Source: an uncultured Lachnospiraceae bacterium
GTDB taxonomy: Bacteria; Bacillota; Clostridia; Lachnospirales; Lachnospiraceae
Assembly: GCA_947165025.1 (NCBI GenBank)
Contig: CAMUYQ010000007.1
Location: 1 to 64,000 of the forward strand
Direction: 5' to 3'
Length of the DNA stretch: 64,000 nucleotides
How positions within the stretch are numbered: position 1 is the first letter of the stretch; each line of letters starts with the position of its first letter. The position numbers were made by a program, and so were the translations under genes. Under the pieces are notes generated by a model. That model saw nothing but the letters and a program-made list of their open reading frames with translations, searched no databases and had not been told where the DNA came from. Of the stretch, positions 1-9,298 are shown in pieces.

Positions 1-469
1 AACCGGCATACTTGTATGAACCTTTATAGTAGTATCTTGCAACGCCGTCTTCGGGAGTCTGTCCTGCCGCGAACTGTGCCACCAGTCCCTTTACGACCTC
101 ATTTTCGACAGGTGAACCTATCTTTTCGGCCGTGGGATGATAGAGCATCGTTCCGTCATCGGAAACCAGATATGCATAAGACCCGCTTATCGTGGAAATG
201 TTTACATTGCCAAGCGCATTCTTGTAGAAATCAGCATTGACAGCCGTGGGAGTCTTGCGGTTCAGCAGATCGCGCTCTGCTTTGGAAACGTACTCAATGT
301 AATCGAGCGTGACGTTTATGATCTCGTTCTTTGCGTTCTTGATGAACATGATAGTGCAGACCGTAACCGTGACCGCAACACACACAAAGACCAGAAGCAT
401 GATCTTTGCCGCTATCGACCTGATAAATGAAACTTTATCGTTGTCCTGTTTCTTCTCTTTTGATGCCAT
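1..469 (-). CDS. Cache-domain membrane sensor, N-terminal part (probable methyl-accepting chemotaxis protein)
   Basis: Only the first 156 codons are present; the gene runs off the left edge. The ATG at 469 follows an AGGAGAGGG ribosome binding site. The protein starts with a short charged cytoplasmic stretch (MASKEKKQDNDK), then one membrane segment at about residues 20-42, then an outer domain. That domain has the line SYAYLVSDDGTMLYHPT, which is typical of dCache sensor domains that bind small ligands. Proteins with this start are usually chemoreceptors, but a Cache histidine kinase or diguanylate cyclase would look the same here because the signalling domain is missing. It lies downstream of the alpha-glycosidase on the same strand but has its own strong promoter. 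Confidence is good for a Cache sensor and moderate for chemoreceptor. Confidence 0.7.
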   Translation of the reverse strand, partial: MASKEKKQDNDKVSFIRSIAAKIMLLVFVCVAVTVTVCTIMFIKNAKNEIINVTLDYIEYVSKAERDLLNRKTPTAVNADFYKNALGNVNISTISGSYAYLVSDDGTMLYHPTAEKIGSPVENEVVKGLVAQFAAGQTPEDGVARYYYKGSYKYAG

Positions 470-506
470 AGTATAACCCTCTCCTGTGAAAGTAAAATAT
501 GAGAAA

Positions 507-535
507 ATTATACATTAGCGCCCCGTTCTTGACAA
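507..535 (-). promoter_or_regulatory. Sigma-A promoter for the Cache sensor gene
   Basis: On the minus strand TTGTCA (530-535) and TATAAT (507-512) are separated by 17 bases. The -10 box lies about 37 bases before the ATG at 469. The match to consensus is close. Confidence 0.75.
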
Positions 536-554
536 CTCTTTTTGTGTATATTTA

Positions 555-1916
555 CTAACGTTCCATCTTAAGAAACATTGATGAATAACCGGGCATGTTC
601 AGGCCTCCACCGAAGTCTACACTGTTTCCGGAAATAAGATCCTCTGCCATTCCGCAGCCCGCGTCAAAATGCGCGATATATTCGTTCTCATCGGCATTGA
701 TGCAGACGAGCACTCTCTCACCGTCGACCTTTCTCTCAATGATGCACTGTCTGTTCGTGAGGACCACATTCCTGAAATCTCCGTAGCAGAGCGCGCGGCT
801 CTCCCTCTTTGCCTTTGCGATCTTTGAGATATGTTCGGTAAGTGCGGTTTCCTTCGGCTCATCAAAGCACGGACGAAGCGCCGGATCTCCCATCGACTTG
901 TCGGCCTTCTCTCCCCATTCGCTTCCGTAGTAAACGCACGGCACACCGGGCATTCCGAATGCAAGTGAGTAAATGAGCGGCAGATGATTTTCGTTTGAAA
1001 GGATGCTCGCAACCCTTGTGACATCATGGTTGTCAACAAACGACAGAAGGTTCCTTCCGCGGTACAGACACCAGTTGTCAGGTCCGAACTGGCGAAGGAG
1101 CGAGTGGCATATCTCGAACATGTTCATGCTGTTAAAGCTTGAATACAGCCCCTTGTAGCACTCGTAGTTCGTGACCGAATGGCACATGTCATCGCCCATC
1201 CAGCGGTTGTAATCACCGTGCAGGCACTCACCGAGAAGGTAAAAATCATCCTTCAGGCCTGCCGTATACGAGCGGAGTCTCTTTAAGAATTCGGGCGGCA
1301 GACAGTATGCAACGTCAAGCCTTAAGCCGTCGATATCAAACTCATCGACCCACCCTTTGATGCATGAGAATATATGCTCTACGACCGCATCGTTCCAAAG
1401 GTTCAGCTTTACGAGATCATAGTTGCCTTCCCAGCCTTCGTACCAGAGTCCGTCATTGTAGTTCGAGTTGCCATCGAAGTTTACGTTGAACCAGTCTTTG
1501 TAAATGCTGTCCCACCTGTAACGGAGCACATCCTGGAATGCCCAGAATCCGCGGCCGACGTGATTGAACACACCGTCGAGCACGACTTTGATGCCTGATG
1601 CATGGAGCGCATCGCACACCTTTTTAAAATCATCGTTCGTACCTATCCTGCTGTCGATGATCGTATAATCTCTCGTATTGTATCCGTGGGTATCCGATTC
1701 AAAGACGGGTGAGAAATATATCGCATTGATGTTAAGCTTTTTGAGATGATCTATCCAGTCGATGACCTTCAGGATCGAATGGTTTTCTCCGAAGTGTTCC
1801 GGGCGCTTTCCCGCATTTCTGTCCTCTGCGCATATCGGAGCGGACGGATTGTCAAACGGTGCTCCGCAGAATCCCAAAGGATATATCTGATAAAAAACCG
1901 ATTCATAAGCCCACAT
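555..1916 (-). CDS. GH13 alpha-amylase family glycosidase
   Basis: A 453-residue cytoplasmic enzyme (no signal peptide) expected to cleave alpha-glucosidic bonds in maltodextrins or starch fragments. The family regions are in order: DGVFNHVG (region I, about residue 115), DGLRLDVAY with the nucleophile Asp (about 200), LLGECLHG with the acid/base Glu (about 228) and FVDNHDVTR with the transition-state Asp (about 297). The opening [13 protein letters not shown] is typical of maltodextrin glucosidase or neopullulanase-like members. The ATG at 1916 is chosen over an upstream in-frame start because GGGAGG precedes it by 8 bases. It is divergent from nfo. The exact substrate (cyclodextrin, maltodextrin or pullulan) cannot be told from the sequence; glycogen phosphorylase at the right end of the window fits intracellular glucan use. 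Confidence 0.85.
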   Translation of the reverse strand: MWAYESVFYQIYPLGFCGAPFDNPSAPICAEDRNAGKRPEHFGENHSILKVIDWIDHLKKLNINAIYFSPVFESDTHGYNTRDYTIIDSRIGTNDDFKKVCDALHASGIKVVLDGVFNHVGRGFWAFQDVLRYRWDSIYKDWFNVNFDGNSNYNDGLWYEGWEGNYDLVKLNLWNDAVVEHIFSCIKGWVDEFDIDGLRLDVAYCLPPEFLKRLRSYTAGLKDDFYLLGECLHGDYNRWMGDDMCHSVTNYECYKGLYSSFNSMNMFEICHSLLRQFGPDNWCLYRGRNLLSFVDNHDVTRVASILSNENHLPLIYSLAFGMPGVPCVYYGSEWGEKADKSMGDPALRPCFDEPKETALTEHISKIAKAKRESRALCYGDFRNVVLTNRQCIIERKVDGERVLVCINADENEYIAHFDAGCGMAEDLISGNSVDFGGGLNMPGYSSMFLKMER

Positions 1917-1948
1917 ATCTTTGTCCTCCCTCATAAAACATACGACAT

Positions 1949-1977
1949 ATGGTATCACATCGGCAGAAAAATAGCAA
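1949..1977 (-). promoter_or_regulatory. Promoter for the GH13 gene
   Basis: TTGCTA (1972-1977) and TACCAT (1949-1954) on the minus strand are separated by 17 bases. The site lies in the divergent region shared with nfo. Confidence 0.6.
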
Positions 1978-1993
1978 ATGTTGTGGTGTCCTG

Positions 1994-2022
1994 TTGCAAC
2001 TTATACGGGAATCGATTAAACT
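1994..2022 (+). promoter_or_regulatory. Promoter for nfo
   Basis: TTGCAA (1994-1999) and TAAACT (2017-2022) are separated by 17 bases and lie 24 bases before the nfo ATG. An AAAGGAGGA ribosome binding site lies between. Confidence 0.55.
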
Positions 2023-2045
2023 GTCATCATCAAAGGAGGATCGTC

Positions 2046-2921
2046 ATGGCAGACATTCTGATAGGTTCACATTGCGGCATGAGCGGAAAGGAAATGTTCC
2101 TCGGCTCTGCCAAAGAAGCGCACGGTTACGGTGCGAACACGTTCATGGTATATACGGGAGCACCACAGAACACGAAGAGAAAGGAAATATCCGAGCTTCG
2201 CATAGAAGAGGGTCGCGCATACATGGCCGCAAGCGGGATAGAAAGCTTCGTGGTCCATGCCCCTTACATAATCAATCTCGGCAACACGGTTAAGCCGGAA
2301 ATCTATAAGCTCGCAAAGGATTTTCTGTCGGTGGAGATAGAACGCACCGTTGCGATGGGAAGCAAAGTCCTCGTACTTCATCCCGGATCGGCAGTAGGCG
2401 CTGAGCCCGAAGCGGCTGTCGCTCAGATCATCGAGGGGCTTAATGAGATACTGACCGAAGATACGGGATGTACGATCGCGCTTGAGACGATGGCCGGAAA
2501 AGGAAGCGAGATAGGCCGTTCATTCGAAGAGCTTGCGGCGATAATCGACGGTGTTAAGCTGTCTGACAAGCTCAGCGTCTGCTTTGACACCTGTCATGTA
2601 TTTGATGCGGGATATGATATAGTAAGCGATACAGAAGGCGTGCTTGATGAGTTTGACAGGATCATCGGCAAGGACAGGATCAGCGTATTTCACATAAACG
2701 ATTCGAAGAACACACTCGGTTCGCACAAAGACCGCCATGCAAACATCGGTGACGGGAACATCGGTTTTGAGACGCTCTGCAGGATCATATATCACCCGGA
2801 TTTTGCGCGTGTTCCGAAGATACTCGAGACACCTTACATCGCAAGTGCTGACGATCCCGATGTCAAGCTTCCTCCGTACAGGGAAGAGATAGCAAGGATA
2901 CGCGCCTACAGACCGTCCTGA
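2046..2921 (+). CDS. nfo: Deoxyribonuclease IV (apurinic/apyrimidinic endonuclease)
   Basis: A 291-residue zinc-dependent AP endonuclease of the Nfo/xylose-isomerase-like TIM-barrel family, which cuts DNA 5' of abasic sites in base excision repair. Metal-ligand blocks are visible in order: [47 protein letters not shown] and [18 protein letters not shown]. The length is normal for the family (about 280-300). The ATG at 2046 follows AAAGGAGGA by 5 bases; upstream in-frame starts lie inside the promoter and are rejected. Its 3' end overlaps the convergent helicase gene by 16 bases, so the two mRNAs are complementary at their ends. Confidence 0.93.
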   Translation: MADILIGSHCGMSGKEMFLGSAKEAHGYGANTFMVYTGAPQNTKRKEISELRIEEGRAYMAASGIESFVVHAPYIINLGNTVKPEIYKLAKDFLSVEIERTVAMGSKVLVLHPGSAVGAEPEAAVAQIIEGLNEILTEDTGCTIALETMAGKGSEIGRSFEELAAIIDGVKLSDKLSVCFDTCHVFDAGYDIVSDTEGVLDEFDRIIGKDRISVFHINDSKNTLGSHKDRHANIGDGNIGFETLCRIIYHPDFARVPKILETPYIASADDPDVKLPPYREEIARIRAYRPS

Positions 2922-5440
2922 CCGCTGCCGCTCCAGAATATCTCAAGCGCTTCGCTGACATCGTCCACGCGGCACACGCCAAAGCCCGCCCATTCTCTCG
3001 GGAAGAGCTTTGTGTAATCGCGCCCGAGAAATCTTTCATCAAGAAGTGCCACGATGCCTCTGTCCTCTTCCGTTCTGATCACGCGTCCCGCAGCCTGTAG
3101 CACTTTGTTCATGCCGGGATACCTGTAGGCAAAATCAAATCCGTCAAGTCCCATGTCATCATAACATCTTCTCAAAAGCTCTCTTTCGGCGCACACCATG
3201 GGAAGGCCGGTGCCGACTATGATCGCTCCGATAAGGGCATCATTCTTTAAGTCTATCCCCTCGGAAAATATCCCGCCGAGGACGCAGAAACCGATGAGAG
3301 TCTGCGTGTCCTCCTGCAGCTCATTATCCCCCGAGAATTTTGCCAGAAAATCCTCCCGCTTTGCCTCCGACATTACCGGCTCCTGCAGGATCACTTCCTC
3401 CGTATCGGGATCGTGATAGCGGTTAATGAACATCTCATGCACCCTGTCAAGCATCGCGAATGACGGGAAGAAAACCATGTAGTTTCCCGCATGCGCCGAT
3501 ACGACGGATGAGATATACTGTGCCATCCTGTCGTACTCACTGTCACTTCTTCTCGTGTATTTGCTCGTGACATCCTTTGCAACGATAAGGCCGCGCCTTG
3601 CCGGATCGAACACACTCTTTGCATAAACGGCGGGATCCGTCTCATCGGCGCCGAGCATCATCCTGTAATAGCTTATCGGAAGGAGCGTCGCCGAAAAGAA
3701 CACGGTAAAGTCAGCCCTGTCGGTGCAGGCCCTGACACACTTTGCGGGATTGGCGCACATCAGATGCACTTCAAAGTTCTTCTCATCATCAAACTTCGTA
3801 TACTGCACATAGTCGCGTTCATCCATGTTCTCGTATATGTTCATGAAATGTCTGAGCTTAAAATAGAATTCAAGCACTTCATCCGAATGTTCAAAATGAT
3901 CGTGATCGTCAAGGAACTGCTCCATGCGTCCGTTAAGCCGAAGGAGCAGGCTGATCAGGATCTCAAAGTCATCATATACTTTAACGTCATCACACTCGCG
4001 CTTTAACGTAAGGAGATGTTTGTTACAGCTCTCAAGTGAACGTGCAAGCTTCGGATCGACATCCTTTACAAGTTTTTTTATGTCGAGAAAATCCTCTTTC
4101 ACAAGACACGCGGAGTACATCTTCATCGCCCTCTCGGTCAGGTTGTGGGCCTCGTCTATAAGGAACAGGAAATGTCCCGAAGAGCCTTCACCGAAAAACC
4201 TGCGAAGGTAAACGTTAGGATCAAAAACATAGTTGTAATCGCAGATGATCATGTCGGAAAAGAGTGACATATCAAGAGAAAACTCGAAAGGACATACCAT
4301 ATGCTTATCGGCATATTCCATTATCTTCTCACGCGAAAAATCATCCTCGTTTGACAGAAGATCATACATCGCATCGTTGATCCTGTCGAAGTGACCCTTC
4401 GCATACGGACACGCGTCGGGATTGCACTCGCACTTCTCGAGCGGACATATCTTCTCCTTTGCGGTGAGCGTTACACTCTTAAGCCTCAGATCTGATGATC
4501 TTAAAAGGTTCACGCAGTCGGAAGCGACGGTTCTCGTGACGGTCTTCGCCGTTAAGTAGAATATCCTGTCGGCGTTGTTTGACGGAAGTGATTTTAACGC
4601 AGGGAAAACGTTCGCGAGAGTCTTGCCGACACCGGTAGGCGCCATCACGAACAGCCTCTCCTTTTTCGTGATCGAGCTGTACACCTGGCCCATGAGCTCG
4701 CGCTGTCCGGCCCTGTAAGCATACGGGAACTCAAGTGTTTCAATACTGTCGTTCCTGAGCTTCTTCCACAGCACCTCATAGTCGGCCCATCTGACATACT
4801 CCCGCATAAGGGTGTCAAACCACTTTTCGATCTCATCATATGTGTACAGAAGGTCAAAGTATCTGATCTCTTTCGTATCAAGATTGCAGTACGTCATCCT
4901 GACGCCGATGTCGGGAAGCTTTGCCGCCTTTGCAACAATGTATGCGTATACCTTTGCCTGCGCGAGATGCTCGGCCTCGGGCTCACGTATCTTTTCAAGA
5001 TCCCTGTATGTCGTCTTGATCTCATCGATCACGACATGCTTTTCGGCTCTGCCCTCATAAAACATCATCGGAACATAAGCCGATGCGTTGTCAAAAAGAT
5101 CGGCAGGAGTGAAAACTTCCTTTCCGTCATCTGCCATTTCAAGTAAAGCCGTATGTTTTGTATCATCTTCGGGATATGCCAAAAAGCCTTCCGACTCCGG
5201 CCATATGATACCGTCCGCCCTGCCGTCGATCACGATCTGGCAGTCGGCACGCGTTATGATACAGGAAAGATACACCTCGGCGTGATAAGTCCTCCCCTGA
5301 CGCCGCTGAATCATCCTGTGAAGATTTGCCCCTTCAAGCATTACGGGACCCGTCGATCCCTTGCGCCGGTTGTCGATATTGCCGTGGCGCATGAGAAACT
5401 CAACGAGTCCCCGTACTGAAATATGTATCTGAGATGTCAT
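2906..5440 (-). CDS. Rad3/DinG-type DNA helicase with a PD-(D/E)XK nuclease-like N-terminal domain
   Basis: An 844-residue superfamily 2 helicase of the XPD/DinG class. The N-terminal part has GRADGI, then VIDEIKTTY, then QAKVYAY, which matches the D, (D/E)xK and QxxxY pattern of RecB-like nucleases (about residues 70-170). The helicase part has Walker [10 protein letters not shown] (about 270), four cysteines for an iron-sulfur cluster ([15 protein letters not shown] and a later CPF), a DEAH box LIDEAHNL (about 435) and motif [12 protein letters not shown] (about 790). The family acts in repair or replication of unusual DNA structures. ATG at 5440 is preferred; a TTG at 5452 directly after the HPt stop is an alternative. 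It is probably cotranscribed with the HPt gene and overlaps nfo 3' to 3'. Confidence 0.88.
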   Translation of the reverse strand: MTSQIHISVRGLVEFLMRHGNIDNRRKGSTGPVMLEGANLHRMIQRRQGRTYHAEVYLSCIITRADCQIVIDGRADGIIWPESEGFLAYPEDDTKHTALLEMADDGKEVFTPADLFDNASAYVPMMFYEGRAEKHVVIDEIKTTYRDLEKIREPEAEHLAQAKVYAYIVAKAAKLPDIGVRMTYCNLDTKEIRYFDLLYTYDEIEKWFDTLMREYVRWADYEVLWKKLRNDSIETLEFPYAYRAGQRELMGQVYSSITKKERLFVMAPTGVGKTLANVFPALKSLPSNNADRIFYLTAKTVTRTVASDCVNLLRSSDLRLKSVTLTAKEKICPLEKCECNPDACPYAKGHFDRINDAMYDLLSNEDDFSREKIMEYADKHMVCPFEFSLDMSLFSDMIICDYNYVFDPNVYLRRFFGEGSSGHFLFLIDEAHNLTERAMKMYSACLVKEDFLDIKKLVKDVDPKLARSLESCNKHLLTLKRECDDVKVYDDFEILISLLLRLNGRMEQFLDDHDHFEHSDEVLEFYFKLRHFMNIYENMDERDYVQYTKFDDEKNFEVHLMCANPAKCVRACTDRADFTVFFSATLLPISYYRMMLGADETDPAVYAKSVFDPARRGLIVAKDVTSKYTRRSDSEYDRMAQYISSVVSAHAGNYMVFFPSFAMLDRVHEMFINRYHDPDTEEVILQEPVMSEAKREDFLAKFSGDNELQEDTQTLIGFCVLGGIFSEGIDLKNDALIGAIIVGTGLPMVCAERELLRRCYDDMGLDGFDFAYRYPGMNKVLQAAGRVIRTEEDRGIVALLDERFLGRDYTKLFPREWAGFGVCRVDDVSEALEIFWSGSGQDGL

Positions 5441-5452
5441 TATATTGTCCAA

Positions 5453-5788
5453 TTAAAGAGCTGCCCTGATCTTATCGAGGATATCCGAATACATCGAAAC
5501 CATCTCATCATTGTGCTCTTTTACAAAATCCATGTCCCCGTCGGCAGCCGCATACTCAAGAGCCTTTGCCCTTGCGGACAGCTCGGTCGCGCCTATCGTA
5601 AGGCTCGTGGACTTGATCGCATGCGCATTAACCCTGTAGTTTGCAAGATCGCCGGCCTGATAGCACTTATTAAGTTCCTCACGCCTGTCCTCCTCGAGAT
5701 ACCCTTCAAGCACCTCGCGGTAGATCTCTTCGTCTCCGGCGCAGTATTCAAGACCTACTTCCTGATCTAGAAAATCAAAGCCTGTCAT
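5453..5788 (-). CDS. HPt (histidine phosphotransfer) domain protein
   Basis: A 111-residue single-domain protein. The phosphoacceptor motif is NAHAIKSTSLTIGA (about residues 56-69), as in stand-alone HPt proteins that shuttle phosphoryl groups between hybrid kinases and response regulators. The start at 5788 (MTGFDFLDQ) follows AGAGG by 6 bases; a longer reading from 5818 lacks such a site. The stop codon directly abuts the helicase gene, so the two are probably one transcript, which is an odd pairing with no obvious functional link. A hybrid kinase in this window (18989-21769) already has its own HPt domain, so the partner of this protein is unknown. Confidence 0.85.
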   Translation of the reverse strand: MTGFDFLDQEVGLEYCAGDEEIYREVLEGYLEEDRREELNKCYQAGDLANYRVNAHAIKSTSLTIGATELSARAKALEYAAADGDMDFVKEHNDEMVSMYSDILDKIRAAL

Positions 5789-5831
5789 ATCATACCTCTG
5801 AAATCCAATATCACACATTCAAGTTATAGTA

Positions 5832-5860
5832 ATGATATAGTCAAACGCGGTAAAAATCAA
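5832..5860 (-). promoter_or_regulatory. Promoter for the HPt-helicase pair
   Basis: TTGATT (5855-5860) and TATCAT (5832-5837) on the minus strand are separated by 17 bases, 44 bases before the HPt ATG. Confidence 0.5.
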
Positions 5861-5877
5861 TACAATCTTTTTTACCG
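5848..5877 (-). terminator. Possible terminator hairpin after metH
   Basis: Arms CGGTAAAAA and TTTTTACCG (5848-5856 and 5869-5877) form a 9-base inverted repeat just after the metH stop. No clean T-run follows, and the hairpin overlaps the -35 box of the HPt promoter, so this is tentative. Confidence 0.35.
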
Positions 5878-5878
5878 G

Positions 5879-8368
5879 TTACCCTTTTTCGGACATCAGT
5901 CTTTCAACGTATCTGACGGAGCCCATCGCGTCCTTGGAATAGGCATCGGCGCCTATCTTGTCGGCATATTCCTGCGTAAGGACCGCACCTCCGACCATGA
6001 CCTTGCACCATGGTGCCTTTTCATGGATGAGCTTTATCGTATCCTCCATCGCCGGGACCGTTGTCGTCATGAGCGCAGACAGTCCGCATACATCCGCATG
6101 AAGCTCGTTTACCGCCTTGAGCACGTCTTCGGGATCAACATCCTTGCCAAGATCTGTTACCGAGAATCCGTAGTTTTCCAGAAGAAGCTTGACTATGTTC
6201 TTGCCTATGTCGTGAACATCGCCCTTTACGGTAGCGATGACTATCTTACAGTCTGAGTTCTTCGATTTGGAATCATCCTCCGAAGGTGCTCTGTCAAGTG
6301 AAGCCTTGATGATGACAAACGCTTCCTTTGCTGCCTCCGCACTCATTAAGAGCTGCGGCAGGTACATCTTCTTTGCCTCAAAACCTTCGCCTACAATGTT
6401 AAGAGCGGGGATGACCTCCTCTGATACTATAACGAGCGGATCCTTCTTCTCTTCATTTATGAGCGTGTCCGTGATCTTTGAGGCCTTGTCCTTAAGGCCT
6501 TTTACGATCGCGTTCATAAGCTCGGTCATATCCGCCGGGGCTGAGCTGTCCGTACCGGGTGGAGCCTGTGCACCGGCACCGGCTGAGGGCGCGGCAACGG
6601 TTTCGTATTTTGTATCAAAAGCAGTCGCAAATTCTATGAAAGCGCTGCAGTTCTTATCAAGATCATGTATCGCACGGAATGCATGGTACGTCGTCATCAT
6701 CTCGGGTGAGAACGGATTCATTATCGCTGCGGACAGTCCGCATTCAAGCGCCGCCGCAAACATTCCCGCAGTAATCATGTTTCTCTTCGGAAGTCCGAAT
6801 GATACGTTACTGATACCGAGCGACGTATGCACTCCGAGCTCATTTCTGAGTATCCTGACACACTCAAGCGTAGTGACTGCTGCCGAAGTATCCGCACTTA
6901 TCGTCATGCAGAGCGGATCGAATATCAGATCTTTTTTGCTGATACCGTAGCTTTCGGCCGTCGATATTATCTTCTTTGCAACCTCGATCCTCTCTTTGAC
7001 CGTCTCGGGAATACCACCCTCGTTGATCGTAAGGCACACGACAAAACCGCCGTATTTTTTGACGAGCGGGAAGATCGCGGACATGACTTCTTCCTTGCCG
7101 TTGACAGAATTGATCATCGCTTTTCCGTTATAAGCACGAAGCGCCGCTTCCATCGCGACCGGATCGGATGTATCAAGCTGCAGTGGCAGGTCGGTTACGG
7201 CCTGCAGTTCTCTGACCGTTTCGGTCAAAAGGGCCGGTTCATCGATATCAGGGATACCTACGTTGACATCAAGAATGTGAACCTTCTCGTCGGCCTGTCT
7301 GAGACCTTCGTTCAGGATGTAGTCCATGTCATGCTCGATGAGCGCCTGTTTAAAACGTTTCTTTCCGGTCGGATTGATCCTCTCACCTATCAGTATCGGA
7401 TCGTCATCGAATCTGACCGCATGGGTATATGAGCTTACGACCGACAGACCCTTGTCCGTGAGCGGTACCGGCTTCAGGTTCTTCTTCTTTATAAGATCCG
7501 TGACCTTCTGTATATATTCGGGAGTCGTTCCGCAGCAACCGCCGACAACTCTCACTCCCTTTTCCATCTGCATTATGACTTCTTCGGCAAACTCATCGAC
7601 CGTAACATCAAATACGGTCTCGCCGTTCTCCACGCGCGGAAGTCCTGCATTGGGTTTGAACACAACGGGTACCGATGCACAGGAGAGAAACTCCTCCATT
7701 ACACCCCGAAGTTGTCTGGGTCCGACCGAACAATTTGTTCCGACCGCATCCGCACCCATTCCTTCAAGCATAGCCGTCATCGCAGACGGGTTCGCACCTG
7801 TCATGAGCTGGCCGTTCTCATCAAAAGCATCGGTCACGATGACGGGAAGATCGCAGTTTTCCTTTACGGCAAGAAGCGCTGCCTTTGTCTCAAGGCAGTC
7901 GTTCATCGTTTCTATAGTTACAAGATCTGCGCCTGCTGCGGCTCCTATCCTGACTATCTTTGCAAACGCCTCGACCGCATCCTCGAATTCGAGCTGGCCG
8001 TAAGGCTTGAGCAGCTGTCCCATAGAGCCTATGTCAAGGGATACGAACTTGGGACGCTTCCTGCTCGCCTCGCCCCCCTCATCAGACTGCCTTGCGGCTT
8101 CCTTTGCGTTTGCGATGGCAGCTTCTATGACCTGCTTCAGCTCCGCTTCATCCGGGAAGTTGAACGGGTTCGCGCCGAAGCTGTTCGCATTTACAACGTT
8201 TGAGCCCGCGTCGAAGTAAGCCTTCTGGATATCGATGATGATCTCCGGGTGAAGGATATTGAACGTCTCGGGCTTTTCGCCGGGTTTGAGGCCGCGCTTC
8301 TGCAGGAGCGAGCCCATGCCGCCGTCGAGTATCACAAAATTGTCGCGCAGAAATTCCCTGAATTCCAT
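5879..8368 (-). CDS. metH: Cobalamin-dependent methionine synthase lacking the activation domain
   Basis: An 829-residue enzyme that moves methyl groups from methyltetrahydrofolate via cobalamin to homocysteine. Domains in order: homocysteine-binding barrel (about 1-300) with zinc cysteines in GTNCSVGP and GGCCGTTPEY; pterin-binding barrel starting at ILIGERINPTGKKRF; a linker rich in Ala, Gly and Pro; a B12 cap helix bundle (GEGFEAKKMYLPQLL); and a B12-binding domain with GDVHDIGKN, whose His is the lower cobalt ligand. The protein ends after the B12 domain. The E. coli enzyme is about 1,230 residues because it also carries the AdoMet-dependent activation domain; here that is the separate gene at 8702-9298. 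The ATG at 8368 follows AAAGGA; longer readings run into the hairpin element upstream and are rejected. Confidence 0.93.
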   Translation of the reverse strand: MEFREFLRDNFVILDGGMGSLLQKRGLKPGEKPETFNILHPEIIIDIQKAYFDAGSNVVNANSFGANPFNFPDEAELKQVIEAAIANAKEAARQSDEGGEASRKRPKFVSLDIGSMGQLLKPYGQLEFEDAVEAFAKIVRIGAAAGADLVTIETMNDCLETKAALLAVKENCDLPVIVTDAFDENGQLMTGANPSAMTAMLEGMGADAVGTNCSVGPRQLRGVMEEFLSCASVPVVFKPNAGLPRVENGETVFDVTVDEFAEEVIMQMEKGVRVVGGCCGTTPEYIQKVTDLIKKKNLKPVPLTDKGLSVVSSYTHAVRFDDDPILIGERINPTGKKRFKQALIEHDMDYILNEGLRQADEKVHILDVNVGIPDIDEPALLTETVRELQAVTDLPLQLDTSDPVAMEAALRAYNGKAMINSVNGKEEVMSAIFPLVKKYGGFVVCLTINEGGIPETVKERIEVAKKIISTAESYGISKKDLIFDPLCMTISADTSAAVTTLECVRILRNELGVHTSLGISNVSFGLPKRNMITAGMFAAALECGLSAAIMNPFSPEMMTTYHAFRAIHDLDKNCSAFIEFATAFDTKYETVAAPSAGAGAQAPPGTDSSAPADMTELMNAIVKGLKDKASKITDTLINEEKKDPLVIVSEEVIPALNIVGEGFEAKKMYLPQLLMSAEAAKEAFVIIKASLDRAPSEDDSKSKNSDCKIVIATVKGDVHDIGKNIVKLLLENYGFSVTDLGKDVDPEDVLKAVNELHADVCGLSALMTTTVPAMEDTIKLIHEKAPWCKVMVGGAVLTQEYADKIGADAYSKDAMGSVRYVERLMSEKG

Positions 8369-8389
8369 TTTTATTTTTCCTTTGCGGTC

Positions 8390-8519
8390 GAACGTGCAGA
8401 CCAAGCTTCTCAAAACGCGCTCCCGCTCCTGTTCAGCCGCAGCTGACGCTAGGCTCGTGAAAAACCTCACCAAGCGCAGGCGACTTCACAAGGTTTTGAT
8501 AAGTTTGGTCCGCACGTTC
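8390..8519 (-). repeat. Hairpin element A (shared core, unique arms)
   Basis: A 130-base imperfect palindrome. The outer arms (8390-8408 and 8501-8519) are inverted copies of each other, matching at 17 of 19 positions (GAACGTGCAGACCAAGCTT on the left), and are unique to this site. Inside is the shared core: CGCTCCCGCTCCTGTTC near the left arm and CTTCACAAGGTTTT near the right, around an inner stem of type 1 (GACGCTAGGCTCG ... CCTCACCAAGCGC). It lies 21 bases upstream of the metH ATG. Strand is given relative to the flanking genes. Together with element B it fills the 333-base gap between the two met genes; nothing else is seen in that gap. Confidence 0.8.
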
Positions 8520-8545
8520 TCCCTTGTGTAATGGCCTGTTACATA

Positions 8546-8685
8546 GGGCGGCTATATACAGTACTCTTCTCAAAACACGCTCTCGCTCCTGTTCGGTGCG
8601 TAGCGGTACATAAGTCGGTACAAAACACCGACTAAGTACCGACGCATTCACAAGGTTTTTCGAAGAATACTGTATATAGCCGCCC
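8546..8685 (-). repeat. Hairpin element B (shared core, unique arms)
   Basis: A 140-base palindrome in tandem with element A. The outer arms GGGCGGCTATATACAGTA (from 8546) and its perfect reverse complement (ending 8685) are locus-specific. The core CGCTCTCGCTCCTGTTC ... TTCACAAGGTTTT is shared with the other elements. The inner stem is of type 2: GGTACATAAGTCGG pairing with CCGACTAAGTACC. The element starts 16 bases after the stop codon of the activation-domain gene. Confidence 0.8.
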
Positions 8686-8701
8686 GTCCCGGTAACCAGG
8701 A

Positions 8702-9298
8702 TTATCCCTCGACCCCCACGAATGCAGTCACGGATTTACTCGGCGACATGAGGAATCCCTCATCGAGTGTGATGGAAAGGTTCTTCCTGGCGTTTGTCAC
8801 CGACAGCACCTCCGGCTGTATCGCAAGAGTCAGATCCCCGAAGCCGGGCGAAAATCGCGGGCGCAGCTTATCCGGATACGTGTCGCAGAACATGTTGCAC
8901 ATGGTCTCAACGCGTTCGGCACCGATAGCCTGCATAAAGAGCGCCCTTACCGGATCGAGCTTCGTGTATTTTTTGATGAGCCTGTCAATACCGGGGCCTA
9001 CGGTCGCCGCAAGCACAACAACTTCCCTGCATCCGGCAAGGTTTCCCGCAAGAGACCGGCTCGTTATCTTCATAAGGTCAAGATCGATCTCTCCAGACTC
9101 TTCATCGATCGAAACAGCCGGAAGCACGCAGTAGGAGACGCGGTACGAAAATGACGCAAGCTGTCTGCTCTCCTTAATGCAATCTTCCATGAAAGCGAGC
9201 ATCTTCCCGTCATCACACCCTGCGCACATCGCGTAGCGCAGTATCTCCCTCCGGTTGAACTCCGGCTCATCAAATGATCTTATACCCTGTGGTGTCAT
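8702..9298 (-). CDS. Methionine synthase reactivation domain, separate polypeptide
   Basis: A 198-residue protein resembling the C-terminal activation domain of MetH, which binds AdoMet and re-methylates cobalamin when it is oxidised to the inactive Co(II) form. The block RPRFSPGFGDLTLAIQPEVL matches the AdoMet-binding part of that domain (RxxxGY-like), and MQAIGAERVETMCNMFC is the preceding helix. It sits between metF and metH in one direction. The ATG at 9298 overlaps the metF stop as ATGA, so translation is probably coupled. Since metH here lacks this domain, the two proteins probably act in trans. Such stand-alone activation proteins are known in Clostridia. Confidence 0.85.
   Translation of the reverse strand: MTPQGIRSFDEPEFNRREILRYAMCAGCDDGKMLAFMEDCIKESRQLASFSYRVSYCVLPAVSIDEESGEIDLDLMKITSRSLAGNLAGCREVVVLAATVGPGIDRLIKKYTKLDPVRALFMQAIGAERVETMCNMFCDTYPDKLRPRFSPGFGDLTLAIQPEVLSVTNARKNLSITLDEGFLMSPSKSVTAFVGVEG

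Noticed and set aside
8369-8473. A longer N-terminus for MetH (35 more residues).
   Set aside because: The extension is translated from hairpin element A and is low in similarity to any MetH; AAAGGA supports the ATG at 8368.
8390-8685. The hairpin elements as integron attC sites or a CRISPR array.
   Set aside because: attC sites keep conserved ends and vary in the loop, the reverse of what is seen; there are no regularly spaced short repeats with spacers.
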